This document shows positions 18,231 through 27,076 of a DNA stretch of 64,000 nt, in pieces (the stretch's first letter is position 1; each line of letters begins with the position of its first letter). The stretch covers positions 56,922 through 120,921 of the forward strand of contig NZ_FNOI01000010.1 of assembly GCF_900107015.1 (NCBI RefSeq), written 5' to 3'. The notes under the pieces were generated by a model. It worked only from the letters and a program-made list of their open reading frames with translations, ran no database searches and was not told where the DNA came from. The stretch comes from Litoreibacter albidus (GTDB lineage: Bacteria; Pseudomonadota; Alphaproteobacteria; Rhodobacterales; Rhodobacteraceae). A program made the position numbers and the translations under genes.

Positions 18231-20897
18231 GTGCTTAAGACGTTATTTACTGAACCAGAGAGACTTCAATTTGACCTCCCCGAGAACGGGGCCGGCTTGT
18301 CTGATCTAGAGGTGGCGACACTGGGAAGTGAAACCTTCCTGTACGCAGTTTCCTCTTCGGGTGGCCTACTTTCGTCGTTCGCCTTGGGCGGCGCGGCTGG
18401 GCAGGCATGGCTTATGTCCAGCGTGGCCCTGCCGCCGCAATCCGTCGGCCTGTCCCATATAGACGCCGTGCCTTTTGCCGGAAACGGCGGGCTGGAACTT
18501 TTGATGGTAGGGGCGCTATCCGACCCGATGGTCGGCATGTCAATCTCCGCAGCAGGTTCGTTCGGCGGGGCTGTGGCGCATGTCACGCCAGACAGTGATG
18601 CATCGCAATTCACGAAGTTGAGCCTGTCCGCTGATGGTGCAACAGGTATAGCAGCCTTGCAATCTGGTGCATTGATGCAGGTACAGATATCCGGTGGCAC
18701 ACTGACCAGTCAGGAAGTGCTAAGCGCACAGGATGGCAGCGGCGCGCAGGTTAGTGCCCTGCACACCGTCGCGCATAACGGCTTGAATTACACATTTGTA
18801 GCGCGCGACAGCACCGATGTTATCGAGGTTTTACGACAGCGCGACGGCACGTTTGAACTGGAAAGCACAGTCACTACGGGCGAAGGCGTGTGGATCAACG
18901 GACCCACGGCTATGGCCACGGGCGTGTTAAACGGCCAGCTCCACGTCGTTGTGGCCAGCACGATCAGCAACTCCTTAACGGTATTTAAACTGGATGAGGC
19001 AGCGGCGGCGCTAAAGCCGGCTGATCACCTCCTAGACACGCTCAGCACCAGATTTGCGCAACCCTCCCATCTGGAAAGCTTCACGTCCGGCGACAGGGTT
19101 TTCCTCATAGCCGCAGGGCATGACGCGGGTCTCAGTATTCTGGAACTTCTGCCAGGTGGGCGACTTCAACCGGTGAGCACACTTGTGGGCAGCGTCGGCA
19201 ACCCGCTGGACGGCATCGTGTCGGTCGAGGTGCAGGAAACCGACGAAGGTGCCCGAATTTTCGTCGCGACAGAGACAGCCCCGTTCCTGACCGAATACGG
19301 GTTCTCCTTCACCAATTTAGGAAGCACAATCACCGTCGCCACCAATGGCACCTTTATAGGCACTTCTGCTGACGACACCTTAGTGGGCAGCGATGTTTAC
19401 GACACCCTGTCCGGCGGTGCCGGTGCGGATGTCCTGATCGACGGCGACGGGCGTGACACCATGTGGGGCGGTTCGGGGACGGATACCTTTATACTGACAC
19501 GTGACGGCACCACGGACCGCATCATGGACTTCGAGGTAGGTGTCGACAAACTGGATTTCTCTTGGCTGTCTGACATTTTCAGCCCTGCCAATATCGGCAT
19601 AACGTTCCAAAACTACGGAGCGGATTTAACCTTTGGCGGCGAACGGCTGGAGCTTCATGTCACGGATGGGGCGCAACTGACTCTCGCGGCCCTCCATGAG
19701 AACACATTCACGGATACCGACCGCGTGCATGTCGCCCCCTCCCCTGACGCGCCGGGCCCTACCGCGACCCCGCACCCCACGCAGCCAGTCGCGCCAGCGG
19801 TCAAGGTGGTCGAGAAAGCACCGACGTTGCCATCAGTCACTCAGCCAGCATCCAGTGCGTCGGCAGAGCAGCAGAGTTATGGCGACGCCGATGACATCGT
19901 GGTCTGCGGCAGAGAAGTAAACGACGTGTCCCTGAACGGCGGCGACGATCAAATCGACGTCGGCGGCGGAAACGACAGGGTCGATGCTGGCGATGGCGAC
20001 GACCTGATCCACGGCAGCGCGGGATTTGACGAACTACTGGGCGGCGCGGGTCAGGACAGGATCGACGGCGGCCAACATGCGGACCTAATCTTCGGCGGCG
20101 ACGGCCACGATCTTATCATCGGCGGTCAAGGCTACGATATTTTGCACGGCGACGCGGGGGACGACAAAATTTGGGGTGGCTCTTCCCCTGATCGCTTGTA
20201 CGGCGGGGAAGGCAACGACGTCTTACGCGGTGGTATCAATTTTGGCCTGACAGTTGACGGGTTGTTTGGTGGTGCGGGGGACGACTGGCTATTTGGTGAA
20301 GCCGGTTTCGACCTGCTGGACGGCGGCGCAGGCGACGACATGATGTTTGGCGGAGATCAGGCCGACAACCTTTATGGCCAAGAAGGCGCTGACGTGATGG
20401 ACGGCGGAAACGGCTTCGACCGCTTGTTTGGCGGAGATGGCGACGACGTGGGGTTTGGGGGGCTGGGGCCAGATGCGTTGTTCGGGCAAGCCGGTAACGA
20501 CAGGTTGGTCGGTGGCGACGGGGACGACAGGTTTTGGGGCGGGACCGGAAACGATGTTTTGTGGGGCGGCACAGGCGCCGACACCTTGCGCGGCGGTGCA
20601 GGGTTCGACTGGCTGATCGGCGGCGCGGGCGATGACAACATGAGGGGAAATTTCAACGCCGACACCTTCGTCTTCGCCGACGGGCACGGCAACGATATCA
20701 TCTGGGACTTCAACGCACAGAACGATCTGGAACGTATAGATCTGACGCTCGTGTCGGGGTTGAACAACTTCAACGCGCTCCTCGCGGCGTCACGGCAGGA
20801 CGGTGCACACGTCGTCGTCGAGACCAGCGCGACCTCATCCATCACCCTGCACGGGGTTAACTTGAACGATTTGGATGTGATTGATTTCGTGTTCTGA
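18231..20897 (+). CDS. RTX calcium-binding protein with beta-propeller-like N-terminal domain
   Basis: An 888-residue protein beginning with GTG at 18231. Residues about 15-370 contain repeated short beta-rich units (LYAVSSSGGLLSSFALGG, VFLIAAGHDAGLSILELL, RIFVATETAPFLTEYGF) like blades of a beta-propeller. A first RTX cluster lies at about 378-425 and is followed by TDTFILTRDGTTDRIMDFEV, a sequence normally found at the C-terminus of RTX proteins. A Pro-rich linker (about 500-550) leads to a second, longer RTX array (about 560-800) and an ending DVIDFVF. No signal peptide is visible; type I secretion is likely. The C-terminal third parallels the M10 protease, including the insert FGLTVDGLF. 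The function of the propeller part, perhaps sugar or lactone binding, is unknown. Confidence 0.85.
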   Translation: MLKTLFTEPERLQFDLPENGAGLSDLEVATLGSETFLYAVSSSGGLLSSFALGGAAGQAWLMSSVALPPQSVGLSHIDAVPFAGNGGLELLMVGALSDPMVGMSISAAGSFGGAVAHVTPDSDASQFTKLSLSADGATGIAALQSGALMQVQISGGTLTSQEVLSAQDGSGAQVSALHTVAHNGLNYTFVARDSTDVIEVLRQRDGTFELESTVTTGEGVWINGPTAMATGVLNGQLHVVVASTISNSLTVFKLDEAAAALKPADHLLDTLSTRFAQPSHLESFTSGDRVFLIAAGHDAGLSILELLPGGRLQPVSTLVGSVGNPLDGIVSVEVQETDEGARIFVATETAPFLTEYGFSFTNLGSTITVATNGTFIGTSADDTLVGSDVYDTLSGGAGADVLIDGDGRDTMWGGSGTDTFILTRDGTTDRIMDFEVGVDKLDFSWLSDIFSPANIGITFQNYGADLTFGGERLELHVTDGAQLTLAALHENTFTDTDRVHVAPSPDAPGPTATPHPTQPVAPAVKVVEKAPTLPSVTQPASSASAEQQSYGDADDIVVCGREVNDVSLNGGDDQIDVGGGNDRVDAGDGDDLIHGSAGFDELLGGAGQDRIDGGQHADLIFGGDGHDLIIGGQGYDILHGDAGDDKIWGGSSPDRLYGGEGNDVLRGGINFGLTVDGLFGGAGDDWLFGEAGFDLLDGGAGDDMMFGGDQADNLYGQEGADVMDGGNGFDRLFGGDGDDVGFGGLGPDALFGQAGNDRLVGGDGDDRFWGGTGNDVLWGGTGADTLRGGAGFDWLIGGAGDDNMRGNFNADTFVFADGHGNDIIWDFNAQNDLERIDLTLVSGLNNFNALLAASRQDGAHVVVETSATSSITLHGVNLNDLDVIDFVF
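19920..20662 (+). repeat. RTX nonapeptide repeat array (second protein)
   Basis: A degenerate 27-base repeat encoding GGxGxDxLx, arranged in nearly the same order as in the M10 protease, with the shared non-repeat insert near 20229-20262. A smaller cluster of the same unit is at about 19360-19490. Confidence 0.85.
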
Positions 20898-20990
20898 GCA
20901 CGTTTTCCCGGCTGCGCCAAAAACTTCTGTTCTCCGAAGCGCGCGGACTATACGCAGGTGTGCACAGAGATAACGAAAGACATCATCCAT

Positions 20991-22151
20991 ATGCCCGACG
21001 TGCGACTTGTCATGAACGCAGGCTCCTCTAGCTTGAAGTTCGCCGTGTATACCAGCGGAGCAGACGTGCCCGTAATGAACGGCAAGGTGACGGGCATCGG
21101 CCGCGCGCCAGAGTTCAGCGCCACCAACGCGCAGCCGGACGCCCTTGGCGCACTGACGCCAGAGACGCCGCACGACGAAGTCGTGCAACGGGTGCTGGGC
21201 TGGCTCACCGCACATCCGGAGTTCGGACATATCACAGCCGTCGGGCACCGTGTCGTACACGGCGGGCGCGAGTTCTCAAAACCGGTTCTTGTGACGGGCG
21301 AAATTCTGGACGCGCTCACAACACTGGAACCCCTTGCCCCGTCGCATCAACCCCACAACCTTGCAGCGATCCGTGCCGTGCGCGGATGGAAAGCCTCGCT
21401 GCCTCAAGTCGCCTGTTTCGACACCGGTTTTCACGCGAGCCAGCCGAAATTACACAGCATGTTCGGACTACCGCGCGCCCTGACCGATCAAGGCATCATC
21501 CGATACGGGTTCCATGGCCTATCCTACGAATACATCGCGCGCGTACTGCCGCGACATCTGGGCCCGCTTGCGGACGGTCGCGTGGTGGTCGCGCATTTGG
21601 GGAATGGTGCCAGCATGTGCGCCATGTCCGCGCGCCGTAGCGTTGCCACGACCATGGGATTTTCCGCCTTGGACGGGCTGGTCATGGGGCGACGCTGTGG
21701 CAGCATGGATCCTGGCGTTTTGTTGTATTTGCAGCAGGGTATGGGTCTCACAATCGAGCAGGTTGAAAAGCTTCTGTATAAGGAATCCGGTCTTCTTGGC
21801 GTATCGGGCGTGTCCAATGCGATGCAGGTTTTGCAAGAGAGCAGCGCCCCGGAAGCGGGTGAAGCGATTGATCTGTTTTGTCTGCGTGCCGCGCAGGAAC
21901 TGTCGCGAATGCTGCCTTGTATAGGCGGATTAGACGCGCTGGTTTTCACAGCCGGCATCGGTGAAAACTCCGCCCGCGTGCGTAAAGGTATTTGTGCGCA
22001 TCTGGAATGGCTCGGGGCACACATCGCGCCAGAGGCCAATGCCACAGGCGAAAACAGCATCCATTCTGCAGAGAGCGCCGTGCAAATTCACGTCATTCCG
22101 ACCAACGAGGAAGCCGTGATTGCGGGGCATATGCGCGACCTCGTCGGCTAA
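20991..22151 (+). CDS. ackA: Acetate kinase
   Basis: A 386-residue ASKHA-fold kinase that interconverts acetate plus ATP and acetyl phosphate plus ADP. All family signatures are present: LVMNAGSSSLKFAVY at the N-terminus, VGHRVVHGG, ACFDTGFHAS, IRYGFHGLSYEYIA, VAHLGNGASMCAM, CGSMDPGVLLYL and FTAGIGENSARVR. The ATG at 20991 gives the normal N-terminus; an upstream GTG at 20958 would add 11 unrelated residues. It stands alone between the RTX genes and the T6SS island; no phosphotransacetylase or phosphoketolase gene is adjacent in the window. The product is cytoplasmic. Confidence 0.95.
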   Translation: MPDVRLVMNAGSSSLKFAVYTSGADVPVMNGKVTGIGRAPEFSATNAQPDALGALTPETPHDEVVQRVLGWLTAHPEFGHITAVGHRVVHGGREFSKPVLVTGEILDALTTLEPLAPSHQPHNLAAIRAVRGWKASLPQVACFDTGFHASQPKLHSMFGLPRALTDQGIIRYGFHGLSYEYIARVLPRHLGPLADGRVVVAHLGNGASMCAMSARRSVATTMGFSALDGLVMGRRCGSMDPGVLLYLQQGMGLTIEQVEKLLYKESGLLGVSGVSNAMQVLQESSAPEAGEAIDLFCLRAAQELSRMLPCIGGLDALVFTAGIGENSARVRKGICAHLEWLGAHIAPEANATGENSIHSAESAVQIHVIPTNEEAVIAGHMRDLVG

Positions 22152-22295
22152 CCCCCGACGCTAATGAGTGTCACGCGGTGATTGACGGGGAGCGGTGTTT
22201 GGCTTTCAATAGGCCATCGCCTGATTTGATTTTTTATTGAAGCGACGTCGAATGAATTTTGTGAATTGCCCAGTTTGCCACCCCAAGTGTCTGGC

Positions 22296-22895
22296 ATGAT
22301 GACCGCCACGCCAAAGACCGAGGCCGGAAACGGCCTGCTTGACGGGAACCGCACGGTGCCCCCGTCCTCCAACCTGCGCACGGTGCTGGCGCCCGATCTC
22401 TATGCAATGATGCCGGAACTGAAGGAAGACATTCAGCTGGAGCCGCGACCGGATGAGAAAGTGGCGCTTTTGCTGGCCCGCCTCCGGTCATCCACCACAC
22501 CTGAGGAAGCCGTGACGATGGTGTCCTACGCGTTCCAGCCCCGTATCGCGGTCTGGTGGGCGCATGAATGCATGACGTCGATGCGCGAGCATCTGACCCC
22601 GATTGACCACCAGTTGTTGGAACTCGTCGGCGCATGGGCACATGATCCATCGGACGCAAACCGGAAAGAGATATACGACATCGCTCTTGCCGCGCCCAGC
22701 AAAACACCTGGTGTTTGGTTGGGGTTGGGCACGGGGGCATCGGGCGGTGGTCGGCGCGACGAGCCGATCAACCTGAGCACCCCGCGCGCTGTGAATGCAG
22801 GCGTGTTGTCGTGCCTTGCGCGCGGAGGTTTGCCGCAACGCTCGATCAATCTTGCGCGCTTCATCACTCTGGCGCAAACTCTGGTCGGGGATTGA
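22296..22895 (+). CDS. T6SS-associated protein of unknown function (DUF6931-like)
   Basis: A 199-residue soluble protein with no signal peptide or membrane segment. It has an N-terminal disordered stretch, then a helical region with KVALLLARLRSSTTPEEAVT and SYAFQPRIAVWWAHECM, and a C-terminal half with SNTPGV-like and PRAVNAGVLSCLARGGLPQR. Similar proteins, tentatively the DUF6931 family, are found beside the FHA gene in alphaproteobacterial T6SS loci; this assignment is from memory and not confirmed. It is 87 bases before tagH on the same strand, as the first gene of the plus-strand T6SS arm. The start could be ATG 22296, ATG 22299 or TTG 22266. Confidence 0.6.
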   Translation: MMTATPKTEAGNGLLDGNRTVPPSSNLRTVLAPDLYAMMPELKEDIQLEPRPDEKVALLLARLRSSTTPEEAVTMVSYAFQPRIAVWWAHECMTSMREHLTPIDHQLLELVGAWAHDPSDANRKEIYDIALAAPSKTPGVWLGLGTGASGGGRRDEPINLSTPRAVNAGVLSCLARGGLPQRSINLARFITLAQTLVGD

Positions 22896-22982
22896 AATAT
22901 TCCCTATCATTTCACGCGACTCGTCGTGATTTGCGCCACCTGCCGCCTCCCATCCTGATCCTCGTTAAGGCCGTTCGTACCC

Positions 22983-24284
22983 ATGAAGCTGACCCTAAAA
23001 ATTGAGAACCACGATTTTCTGGAAGACGGTGGTCCGCTGGAGATATCCGTCGATGGGCGAGGTGTCTTGGTTGGTCGCGACGGCGCAATGGACTGGACGC
23101 TGCCAGACCCTGCGCGCCACATTTCCAGCCAGCATTTCGAGGTCACATTCCAAAATGGCGTCTATTGGCTGAACGACACCTCCACCAATGGCACCTATTT
23201 GCAGGGCCATTCACATCGCGTGGAAAGCCCCTATCAGTTGGCCCACATGGACCGGCTTCAGGTTGGCCATTACATCATTGTTGTCGTCCTAGAGGACGCC
23301 GCAGCCGCGTGGGGTGATGCCCCGAGCGCCGCCGCACCAGCGACCGGAGCCGATCCTTGGAATTTGGGTGGCGCCCCAGCAGAGCCGGTGAACGTCACCC
23401 CTGCCGAAGAAAATCCGTGGCGCGGGGATTTTGGCGATAACTTCATCGTTAACCCGACGCCGCCCGCGACCCCAACACCGCCACCCGCAGCGCCAACCCC
23501 TGCCGCACTCGCTCAAGGCGGCTCCCCGTTTGCATCCGCGACGCCGATACCACCCGCTGCACCTGCCACGCCGCAAGCGGCCCCCGCATCTGAAGGGTTC
23601 GCGCCCGCCGCAGCCCCATCCGCACCGATCCCACCTGCCCCTATACCCGCAGCGCCGCCGCCCACCGCGCCAGCACCCGCTGGCCCGAGTGCCGACGCCG
23701 TGTTGCGGGCGTTTTGCGAAGGTGCTGGCATGCCCATGACAAACCTTCCCGCGAAAGATCCGGTGGAGCTGGCCCGCGAGTTGGGCCAGTCCCTGCGCGT
23801 CACCACGGAGGAGTTGAAAGCCCTGCTTGGCGCCCGCGCCGCCACGAAGCAATTCGTCAAAAGTGGCTCGCGGACTATGATGGGCCAGACGGATAACAAC
23901 CCGCTCAAATTCATGCCCGACGCGGTGCAGGCTATGGACGTCATGTATATCAACCCGCGTCCCGGCTATCTTAGTGGCACCTCGACGCTGGTCGAGGCAT
24001 TCGGCGACATCAAGCGCCACCAGACGGCCGTTTATTCTGCGATCCAGCCCGCCTTGGCACGGCTTCTGGAAGATCTGTCACCAGAGGCAATCGAGAAGCG
24101 GGCCGGTGCGGGCGCCAGCAAGCTGGCGGTTGTCGGCGGTGGCAAGCGCGCGCGCAACTGGGAGGTATTCGTCGAACGCTGGGACGCGAAAACCCACCCC
24201 TATGAGAACGGCATGCTTGATGTGTTCTTGGCTTACTTTGCCGAAGCCTACGATTCCTCCATCAAAGCAAACGGCGGCCAGTAG
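22983..24284 (+). CDS. tagH: T6SS FHA-domain scaffold protein
   Basis: A 433-residue cytoplasmic protein. The N-terminal FHA domain (about residues 5-100) has VLVGRDGAMDWTLPDP, HISSQHFEV and LNDTSTNGTYL, which carry the Arg, Ser-His and Asn residues that bind phosphothreonine. An Ala/Pro-rich linker of about 130 residues follows, then the TagH C-terminal domain (about 245-433) with SRTMMGQTDNNPLKFMPD. In other T6SS the FHA protein binds a partner phosphorylated by PpkA and triggers assembly. The kinase and phosphatase of this pathway are encoded at 46251 and 48618, and TssL has candidate phosphothreonine sites. Confidence 0.9.
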   Translation: MKLTLKIENHDFLEDGGPLEISVDGRGVLVGRDGAMDWTLPDPARHISSQHFEVTFQNGVYWLNDTSTNGTYLQGHSHRVESPYQLAHMDRLQVGHYIIVVVLEDAAAAWGDAPSAAAPATGADPWNLGGAPAEPVNVTPAEENPWRGDFGDNFIVNPTPPATPTPPPAAPTPAALAQGGSPFASATPIPPAAPATPQAAPASEGFAPAAAPSAPIPPAPIPAAPPPTAPAPAGPSADAVLRAFCEGAGMPMTNLPAKDPVELARELGQSLRVTTEELKALLGARAATKQFVKSGSRTMMGQTDNNPLKFMPDAVQAMDVMYINPRPGYLSGTSTLVEAFGDIKRHQTAVYSAIQPALARLLEDLSPEAIEKRAGAGASKLAVVGGGKRARNWEVFVERWDAKTHPYENGMLDVFLAYFAEAYDSSIKANGGQ

Positions 24285-24409
24285 CCATCCGCCGTTTAAT
24301 CGGCACCGCAAAATCATCGCGCAGGAAACGCAGAGTTGCGGGCTGTCTCATTGACCTAGAGGCAGCCGAAGCGTATGGTGTCGGCAGTATTTTATTGAAG
24401 GGTGTTATG

Positions 24410-24931
24410 ATGAAACGTCTTATCGCGACCGCCGCAATCCTGACGGCGATGTCTGTACCAGCCTCCGCCCAGTCGGCTTACACGACTGAGGAACTGGTCG
24501 ATTTCTATATCAACTCCATCGACATGGGCGCCACCCGCGGCATCTGCATCGGAACCGCACAAGAATGCGACACCGCTGCCACGCCGTCCGTCCCGCAAGG
24601 TCTGGACATGCGAATCAACTTCGAGTTGGACTCCGCAACCCTGACAAGCGAAGCCGCAGAAAGCCTGAAGGTTTTCGCCCGCATGATGCAGGACGAGCGT
24701 TTGGAAATTGCCCGCTTCGTCGTGGAAGGCCACACTGATGCACGCGGCTCCGAGGGATACAACATTGACCTGTCAGAAGCACGCGCCGCTGCCGTGTCCG
24801 AGTTCCTGACCAATGAGGGCATCTCTGAGGATCGCCTCTCGGCTGTGGGCCTTGGTAAAGCACAGCCCCGCGTTGACGACGAATTTGATCCGGAAAACCG
24901 CCGGGTCGAGCTGCGTATTGATCTGCGCTAA
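24410..24931 (+). CDS. OmpA-family periplasmic or outer-membrane protein
   Basis: A 173-residue exported protein. Residues 1-22 (KRLIATAAILTAMSVPASAQ) form a Sec signal peptide. The C-terminal OmpA-like peptidoglycan-binding domain (about 65-173) has INFELDSATLTSEAAESL, VEGHTDARGSEGYNIDLSEA and ENRRVELRI, with the Asp and Arg that bind diaminopimelate. The ATG at 24410 is preferred because AAGGG lies 7 bases upstream; ATG 24407 and TTG 24395 are alternatives. Located between tagH and tssA, it may anchor the T6SS envelope complex to the cell wall, in addition to the OmpA domain on TssL. Confidence 0.85.
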   Translation: MKRLIATAAILTAMSVPASAQSAYTTEELVDFYINSIDMGATRGICIGTAQECDTAATPSVPQGLDMRINFELDSATLTSEAAESLKVFARMMQDERLEIARFVVEGHTDARGSEGYNIDLSEARAAAVSEFLTNEGISEDRLSAVGLGKAQPRVDDEFDPENRRVELRIDLR

Positions 24932-24961
24932 TCCGGAATTGGACGCGCCACGACTTGACAC

Positions 24962-25001
24962 AAACGGCCACCCGCCCTGTTGTAGGGTTGGGTGGCCGTT
25001 T
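24962..25001. terminator. Strong hairpin between ompA-like gene and tssA
   Basis: Perfect 12-bp arms at 24962-24973 (AAACGGCCACCC) and 24990-25001 (GGGTGGCCGTTT) enclose a 16-base loop that itself can pair CCCT with AGGG. It has A3 on one side and T3 on the other, so it can act in either direction, and it ends 17 bases before the tssA start. Confidence 0.7.
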
Positions 25002-25018
25002 GCCTTTCAGGACATTGC

Positions 25019-26359
25019 ATGAACTACGATAAAATTACCGATCCCATTTCGCCCGACGCCCCTTGCGGCGCGGACCTTCTGCTTGAAGATGATCCCGATT
25101 TTATCGAGTATTTCTTCGAAGCGCCGGAGCGTATGCCGACCAAGTATTATGACTTGGTGCGCGAAGTGTTGTTCGACCCGAAGTCGATCGACTTTCGTGG
25201 TGAAGAAAAGCAGATCGAAGCCCTCCTAAAACGCACCCGCGATTTGCGCCTATTGGGTATTCAGGCGCGGTTCCAAATTCTGGCCGGTCGGCTGCATGGG
25301 TTCTGCGACGCGTTTGTTGCCATGGCGGACTTGCTGGAGGCCCATCCGAACGACGCCCACCCGCAGGTTTCAGGCGACAACACCGAGCGCCGAAACGCCT
25401 TGGAAGAGCTAAACACCCTCGCAACCGTAACCATGCCATTGCAATACGCCACGCTGGTTGAAGATCGTCGCAGCGGAGCGGTGACCCAACGGATGTACCT
25501 TTTGGCAAGTGGCCAAGTGGAGCCCCGCGAGGACGAAACCCCAGGCGACGCTGGCGCGCTGCTCGCGGCAATTAGCAACGAAGCGAATCAAAAAGAGGTC
25601 GACAAGACGTTTGAGAAGCTGGAGGCGGCGAAGGCAGCCGTTGGCCGCATCACGACCGTGACCAAGTCGCAAGAAGACAGCCCGTTCACCCCCGACATCG
25701 AAAAGCTTGAAACACGCCTTAACGAATTGCTCGACCTCATTGTTCAGGCGCGCCCCGACCTAGGTGGATCCAGCACCGAGGGGGAGGCGACTGCCGAAGA
25801 CGGCGACGCATTTGACGGCGACGACGGCAGCGTGGAGGTCGGCAGCGCGGCCCCAGCACAAGCGGCAACTTTGTCCGGCCCGGTCGTCATACCAACCCAC
25901 ACCGCGGCACGCGTCGCACTTGAAGTCGTGGAGCAGTATTTCGCGACGAAAGAACCATCCGCCGCCGCCCTTCTCTTAGTGACGCAGGCACGGCTTCTTA
26001 TCGGCAAGCCCTTGATCGAGGCTTTGGACACACTGCTGCCCGACCACTCCGGCCAAGCGAAAATAGACTTCGGCGCGGAAACCGGCTTTGTGATTTCGAT
26101 GGACCGCTTGCGGACACTGTCCGCCGAAGTGCGCGCCGCCGCTGGCCCTGATCCGACCGACGCCCAAGGGCAAGTCCCCGACACGATCACGACCCGTCCA
26201 GACGCGGCTTCTGTCATCAAAGCGGTTGAAGATTTCTACCGTCGGAGCGAGCCTGTTAGTCCGATCCCAATCCTTTTGTTGAAAGCAAGAGGCTTTTTGG
26301 ATAAAGATTTCCATGCTATTGTTAAGGAATTGATGCCCGCGACCGAAAGCGAAAGCTAG
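25019..26359 (+). CDS. tssA: T6SS cap and baseplate protein TssA (ImpA)
   Basis: A 446-residue cytoplasmic protein of the ImpA family. The N-terminal ImpA domain starts ITDPISPDAPCGADLLLEDD and includes DLRLLGIQARFQILAGRLHG. An acidic linker (about 245-290) separates it from a C-terminal helical region ending FYRRSEPVSPIPILLLKARG, the typical TssA C-terminal motif. TssA primes baseplate and sheath assembly and caps the growing tail. The start at 25019 has AGGA upstream; the in-frame GTG-like start at 24992 would extend into the hairpin. Followed by tssB after 136 bases. Confidence 0.9.
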   Translation: MNYDKITDPISPDAPCGADLLLEDDPDFIEYFFEAPERMPTKYYDLVREVLFDPKSIDFRGEEKQIEALLKRTRDLRLLGIQARFQILAGRLHGFCDAFVAMADLLEAHPNDAHPQVSGDNTERRNALEELNTLATVTMPLQYATLVEDRRSGAVTQRMYLLASGQVEPREDETPGDAGALLAAISNEANQKEVDKTFEKLEAAKAAVGRITTVTKSQEDSPFTPDIEKLETRLNELLDLIVQARPDLGGSSTEGEATAEDGDAFDGDDGSVEVGSAAPAQAATLSGPVVIPTHTAARVALEVVEQYFATKEPSAAALLLVTQARLLIGKPLIEALDTLLPDHSGQAKIDFGAETGFVISMDRLRTLSAEVRAAAGPDPTDAQGQVPDTITTRPDAASVIKAVEDFYRRSEPVSPIPILLLKARGFLDKDFHAIVKELMPATESES

Positions 26360-26495
26360 GAAAGCTGACCCAAGGTCACAAAGAACGGGCTTATATAGAT
26401 TTGAACGTGAAGATTGAGTGAAAAATCACCTAAATGCGTTGACAGCAAAAGGTGATTAAGGCTTTCTTATCGCGTAGATTTTAGGGAGAGGGAAT
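26360..26495 (+). promoter_or_regulatory. Candidate promoter and operator before tssB
   Basis: The region is more AT-rich than its surroundings. A perfect -35 hexamer TTGACA is at 26439-26444; the -10 (TTTCTT or TTCTTA near 26462-26468) is weak. An 8-bp inverted repeat, AATCACCT at 26424-26431 and AGGTGATT at 26450-26457, brackets the -35 box and could be an operator. A strong ribosome-binding site AGGGAGAGGG precedes the ATG at 26496. Confidence 0.5.
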
Positions 26496-27017
26496 ATGGC
26501 CTCAGATTCAGCGACCGGTTTTATCAAGCGCAACCGACCACCACGGGTAAACATTTCCTACGCCGATCCCTATGAATCCGACAAGATGGTGGAACTGCCA
26601 TTTGTCATGGGTATCATGTCCGACCTCAGCGGCAACGCTTCCGAGGTAGAGAAGCCCCCAGTTGCAGAACGCGAATTCACCCGCGTCGACCAAGACAGCC
26701 TTGATGATTACATGGGCGCTGTGTCTCCTGGCATCGCGATGCAGGTCGACAACCGCCTTGATCCTGACTCCGGCACGAAGATGAGCGTGAACCTCAACTT
26801 CAAGAAAATGGAAGACCTGAGCCCGGGCGAAGTTGCCCGTCAGGTTCCTGCCCTTGCAAAACTGCTGGAAGCCCGCACGCAACTGGCCAACCTACAGCGC
26901 TATATGAACGGCAAATCCGCAGCCCAAGACCAGATCAAAGCGCTGCTGGAAGATCCTGAGTTGATGGCCGCATTAGCCGAGCGCGCTCCAGCCGCTGGCG
27001 ATGACGCCGAAGAGTAA
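26496..27017 (+). CDS. tssB: T6SS contractile sheath small subunit TssB (VipA)
   Basis: A 173-residue protein of the ImpB/VipA family. Characteristic sequences are RPPRVNISYADPYESDKMVE, ELPFVMGIMSDLSGNA and VNLNFKKMEDLSPGEVARQV, followed by a helical C-terminus. It pairs with TssC to build the cytoplasmic contractile sheath around the Hcp tube. It has a strong ribosome-binding site and lies 59 bases upstream of tssC, as in nearly all T6SS. The length is normal for the family. Confidence 0.96.
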   Translation: MASDSATGFIKRNRPPRVNISYADPYESDKMVELPFVMGIMSDLSGNASEVEKPPVAEREFTRVDQDSLDDYMGAVSPGIAMQVDNRLDPDSGTKMSVNLNFKKMEDLSPGEVARQVPALAKLLEARTQLANLQRYMNGKSAAQDQIKALLEDPELMAALAERAPAAGDDAEE

Positions 27018-27076
27018 TGAGATGTCACCGCGCGCCAAAGAGCAGCGCGGGTAAGTAATAATTAAGGGGAACGACA

